A DNA stretch of 64,000 nucleotides. Origin: Isoetes taiwanensis. Taxonomy: Eukaryota; Streptophyta; Lycopodiopsida; Isoetales; Isoetaceae. The stretch lies in NCBI GenBank assembly GCA_021234155.1, contig JAJEKV010000067.1, positions 4,395,279 through 4,459,278 of the forward strand, given 5' to 3'. A program made the translations under genes and the position numbers. Below the pieces are notes generated by a model. That model was not told the origin of the DNA and made no database searches. It worked only from the letters and a program-made list of their open reading frames with translations. Shown here one piece after another: positions 59,844 to 64,000 of this stretch. Position 1 is the stretch's first letter. Each line of letters opens with the position of its first letter.

Positions 59844-62800
59844 TACTTTTATCGTCCACGGAGACCAATCGGTCTATGGGACCCAATACAAAAACGCAGC
59901 AAGCGGATTACTGCCCGGATTAAAAAACCCCCGCCCCGAAGGGTTTTCGAGGGAAAAACCGTGGCAAAGAATCACCGCCGACAAACCGTGCTAATCATAT
60001 AAAATGCGTAAACATCCCAATATATACGGTCATGCACCACCCCCCGTAGTGCCTAGTCACGGACACCAAAGGGGGCAAATGTGACCTCGCGAGGTCCGTA
60101 CCTCCTGGATGTATGACCCCGTGGCACGCATCGACGGCGGTGTGTTCATCAAGCCAAATGCAAGGGCACGCCCGGGCCGCATTACTAAGGGGCGTCATCG
60201 GCCCTGACCGACCAACACCGGCAACTCGAAAGTGTGAGACTCATCCTCAATGGCACCCGTTTGACAAAGACCGACAGAGCCATCCCGGCGGGGCTCCCCA
60301 ATCCACCGCCTGCCTCGTCGCGAAGATGGTGGGCACGCGGCTTAATGGAGGCAATGAGTCTGCGCCAGGGGGTATTGGGAACCTTGAGTAGGCAATGGGC
60401 CCCGCTAACACTTCACCGGGTTGATGTGCTCCTTGTAATGGGCCATTTTGACCTGCTCTAGAGCAATGGGGTCCCGAGCTTGCCAAGGAAACAAGCATCT
60501 AGGTACTCCCTTGGCTATCCGCGATCGACGCCGCGCCCAACAGACGCATCCGTGCTAACCGCAGACGTTCCATCCGGGCGAACCATCGATCTCTCTTACC
60601 CCTCCAACAGGCCCTAAGCCGCTGCGGACTCATGGCCACAGTGTAAGCCAGGTGCGGGAGCCGAGCATCACCCATAGTAACCACTTTCTGAAAATAGACG
60701 ATGTGTCTATCAAGGGCTGCCGCTGAAGCGGCAAGAATCCGCTTCCTCGCAGCAGAAGACCGATAGGGACTGAAGGTTTCACCCCAAGTGCCCGTGCCAA
60801 AAATGCCTTCTGCACCTGCTCCAAGTCATTCCAGGTCGCCAAAGAGACGACGGGCCCCAAACCTCGACCCCGCATGTAAGGGACGTGCTCGACCGCCCGG
60901 AACAGGATGTGACCGATGGCCCCAATCATATAGCTCGCCGGGTGATCGTTGTTCTCGCGATGGCATAAAGCGCTTTCACCACATCACCCAGAAGCGGATA
61001 GACGCCTCCCGCCAGAGGAGAGGGGGAACTCCACCCCTAGGTACTTGTAGGTGGGCGGACGCCACGTCCGCCCCCGATATGTGAGTGCGTGGAGGCATGG
61101 GGTGACGGAAGAGGATATGAGAACCACCCCGGTCTTGGCCGATTGCCAAGCATGTCAGTAGCCCGACAAAATGTGTCTAGGGCATCCGGGTGAGACCGCG
61201 ATAGCTTCGGGGTGTGGGCCGCCAGGGCCAACATCGCCCCGCGATAGATGAGCCGGCGGATGACCCGGGTGCAAAAGCCAGATGCCATCCCCATGCTCGC
61301 AGAAGCCGTGGCTCTAACCGACAATGTAGAGGCCAAAAGTGTTGGCGAGGGGGCAACCCCCGCTTGGGACCGATACTACCGGTGAATGCTTGGCCGGCCG
61401 CATCCCGCCAAAACAACTCTCATACAACTCAGATATGGCATTCGCAGACAGCAACGGGAGCCCCAGTTGACGCAGTCTAGCCTACGCTTTTCCCGGGATC
61501 AGACAAAAGCCTTTTAAGTCCACAGCAAAGAATACAAGTCCAAAGCCGATGATTCCCGGCCGTTTTCAATCGGTGCCCGCAGCAGTAAAGATATGGTCAA
61601 TCGTTGAGTGGCGGGTCGAAAAGCCTCGCCAGGTGAGGGTTTCTCGCATATCCGCCGCCTCCGCTTAGCGGGTCAACCGCCGCCGAGAATGCCGCCCAAC
61701 AGCTTTGGCAAATACCGAATCGACCATGATCGCCGGTAATTGGCGGACGTGGGTGGGTCGCCGGGCCTTTAGAATGGGAACAACCCCGCCAGGGTCCATT
61801 GTCGGGGAAACCCTCCCCGCAATGCTCGCGTGGAATGTGGTAGTGAGGACCGGCCACAAGCCGCTGCCGCCCACTTGAGTAACTTCGCCTCAGATACCAT
61901 CGAGGTCACCGCCTTCCCATTAGCTAGCCGTTCGCGTGCCCTCCTCAACATCCTCGGCCCACGAGAACCAATGGGGGGGCCATCCTCGGCCAGGGGGTAT
62001 GGGCACGCTGCCCCCTGGCGGGTCATAGAGTCGCCGCAAGAAATCGCTCCCACCGCCTGTGTGTGATGTCCCCTCAGAGGGCTGGCCGGGCTCAAGCACT
62101 CTGCGCCAAAAGGTTCGAGGATGAGTGTCCAGCAGGCGAACATCTCCCCGATGTTTGGAAGGTACCGCGCCTTTGTGTCCCTTCAGATGGGCGCCATCGG
62201 TGGTGGCTCGCAAGCCGGTACTGGATCCGCATCGTGACGGAGCTGCCGCTATGTTCTTTACAAACCGCGATCAAACCATCGGTTACGCTGAATGTTGCTG
62301 ACCCCGAAGCGGCGACTGGCCCGCCAGCACTTGGCCCGCCGCATCCCCGTAATAGCGGTCACCGGTCTCGGCTCGCTGCTCTAGTGTGGAGGTTCTAATT
62401 ATCGAGGGCGCCCATGAGCATCTCGGCAGAGTCCCTCTGCCTGCTCATAATCGAAGTCTCAACCGAGGACGGTGAGGGGGCTGGCATAGTAGGGGGTTCG
62501 GGCGCGCTCGCCAAACCAGGTCCAAATAAAGTGGGAGGTGATCCGAGTCGACCTCCTCATCCCCTATCGCCTGTGCCCACGAGGAAACGGACCGATGAGA
62601 TGCATATCTTGCGCAACTACAAGCACATAGTCCACCACACTAGACCCTCCCCCCGATTGTCCCGTCGCATGTGCACTTTGGCGAATCGGGCCACCGTGAA
62701 AGGCCATTGCAAATTATCAAGTCAAAAATGCCACATAGCAGGAGCAATCGTCACAAAGCGAAAGTGACCCGGCCGCCATCCGACAGCGTGGCGGGCTACT

Positions 62801-64000
62801 ATACGGGCGAAGCCGCAGGACATCGTCGGCCGAGGGGGTCAAGTCGCTGTGGGGCTGCTCTACCCGCGCTGCGTGCATTGAAATCTCCAAGAAGGACGAA
62901 TTTACCCAACTGGCTGATGCCGCCAGATGTCATCATATAGATCGACATACGGGTCCATCCTATCCCGAGACGGGGGTGGCTGCGATAGAAGGTGCCGTCA
63001 AGCGTGAGGGAAATAACAGCGCCGTAAAAAGAGGGTTGCCACCGGTATTATGCACACGAACCCGTGGTACGGGTTGTTCGCCTTCCTCGGAGGGTAACCG
63101 AATGTGCCAAGGTTGTCCGTAGTAGCAAGCCACTCCCCCATGACCCCGTATCTGTCATTGTATTGAAGACCGAGAAATGTTGGTAACCGGCAAATCGTAG
63201 CTCGCGCCCAAAGATGCTCCCATGTCTCCATGAGGAAGATGAGATCCATACCGCCGCCACGGAGTTCAGATCCCCCCCCTACGCCAAGGGAAGCCTCGAC
63301 AATTCCATGAGACCACCCGAGGCACAATTTCTATTTGTCAGTAGGGATGGTATGCGCAAAACCGAGTCAGGGGGAGGACGGAAGAGAGGCCGAAAGTGGA
63401 GAAGTAGATGGAGCGGAGGCAGCATGTGGTCGAGAGGGCGTGGGCCGCGAGGGAGCGGGGAGTAGGAGCAGGAGAAGGGGGCCGCGGGTAGTAGAAGCGA
63501 GCGGGGCGGCGTGCGGTTTGCGGGTTGGGGCCGCGGGTCCGCAGCAGATAGCGGCCGCCGGAAAATGTGCATCCCGCCGAACCAATCCCTCGCGGCACCT
63601 GCTGGCGTAATGCCCTCGACCCCCGACAAGCTCCCGCCTCGTGCCTCCCATTTGCACGGGTGTGAGGTCCCGTCCACGCATGAGGATGTCCCCTTCAACA
63701 TCGCCCCCGGGCGCAATATGGCATCACGCACTGCATCCGCAACCGTGAATATGACAATGCGTCACGCCCGGCGCGCCGAGCCCCATGCCGGGCTGCTCGA
63801 GAAATGTGAACTGCCTCGGGAATGTCATCCCATCGAGAATGTGTGTTCGGATGTGGTGGGCGCAGACTCTCCCCCGCTTGCTCGCATGCCTCGAACTACC
63901 GACAGGGCCTCTCCGCCAAGGCCTCGAGTTCTCGCGGCCCGCGGGTCCAAGGTGGGCGAAGGCCGGGTCCCGTGGGGGGGGTGGTGGTGGTGGGCGGGAT
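59844..64000 (-). mobile_element. GC-rich LINE (non-LTR retrotransposon), 3' end to endonuclease, runs off the window
   Basis: Minus strand, from right to left. An APE-type endonuclease segment (DLIFLMETWEH at about 63,235, then LPTFLGLQYNDRYG) is the N-terminal nicking domain. RT finger/palm motifs follow: ANGKAVTSMVSEAKLLKW (about 61,920), GFPRQWTLAGLFPF (about 61,800), IMVDSVFAKAVG (about 61,730) and a block equivalent to GV-QG-PLSPT (about 61,370). Then come RRLIYRGAMLALAAHTP (about 61,240, where the catalytic Y-A-D-D should be) and LDTFCRATDML. The C-terminal block LEQVQKAFLARALGV (about 60,820) follows, then a 3' UTR hairpin at 59,960-59,915 and a (CCTT)n tail. These blocks lie in different frames. 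Unlike the old copy at 19.9 kb, the GC-rich sequence looks young, so many breaks may be consensus errors. ORF1 would lie at 63,300-64,000 and beyond. Confidence 0.8.
59915..59960 (-). promoter_or_regulatory. Conserved LINE 3' UTR hairpin signature (best copy)
   Basis: On the minus strand GGTTTTTCCCTCGAAAACCC is followed by GGGTTTTTTAATCC. The A-run/C-run can pair with either flanking G/T-run, giving two alternative stems. The same arrangement is at 15,028-14,983, 13,978-13,936 and 56,113-56,069. In non-LTR retrotransposons a 3' UTR stem-loop is commonly the template-recognition site of the RT, which is the likely role here. Confidence 0.55.

Noticed and set aside
60000-64000. GC-rich right end as bacterial contamination or a bacterial operon, given many overlapping open frames on both strands
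   Set aside because: Minus-strand readings show LINE endonuclease and reverse-transcriptase blocks in order, with a 3' UTR hairpin and microsatellite tail also seen elsewhere in the window. The overlapping frames are a by-product of high GC.

Overview
This is nuclear DNA of a land plant. The clearest evidence is one intact-looking multi-exon gene, an orthologue of the plant microtubule protein AIR9 (27,168-36,270, + strand). It has about 37 exons joined by small GT-AG and GC-AG introns and sits in AT-rich, transposon-dense DNA. No bacterial, organellar, rRNA, tRNA or CRISPR features were seen. The LINE families and the repeat load would suit a seed-free vascular plant such as a fern or lycophyte, but that is a weak inference.

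Layout. (1) 1-14,402: first copy of a direct duplication, running off the left edge of the window. It holds a minus-strand fragment of a class-3 (DAG-lipase-like) lipase, an orphan coiled-coil exon, a 1-kb segment bounded by a 14-bp GC palindrome, two TIR foldback elements, a broken pectin-methylesterase-inhibitor (PMEI) domain, a Helitron 3' end, a degenerate hAT transposase (BED + DUF659) and a 5'-truncated LINE 3' end. (2) 14,403-26,400: decayed intergenic DNA with a LINE 3' end (-), a dead LINE reverse-transcriptase segment (+) and several small tandem duplications. (3) 26,480-36,600: promoter/leader and AIR9. (4) 36,600-42,100: AT-rich spacer with small tandem and foldback repeats. (5) 42,107-56,554: second copy of the duplication in the same orientation. 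(6) 56,555-59,810: AT-rich spacer with a minus-strand Helitron terminus and one possible first exon. (7) 59,844-64,000: a GC-rich LINE on the minus strand (microsatellite tail, 3' UTR hairpin, RT, endonuclease), running off the right edge.

Two points colour everything else. First, the two duplicate copies differ largely at CTG/CAG trinucleotides, which appear in one copy as CG, CCG, CGG or scrambled short strings. The changes occur in patches and in both directions. This looks more like modification-dependent consensus error at CHG methylation sites than like mutation. Second, AIR9 has clean splice sites and a clean 3' half but carries about a dozen single-base frameshifts clustered in exon 1, exons 8-12 and exon 17, which may have a related cause. 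Frame breaks here should therefore not be taken as proof of pseudogenes without reads or RNA.

The AIR9 product would act on cortical microtubules, the preprophase band and the division site. The other features are mobile elements or gene fragments with no visible functional link to AIR9.
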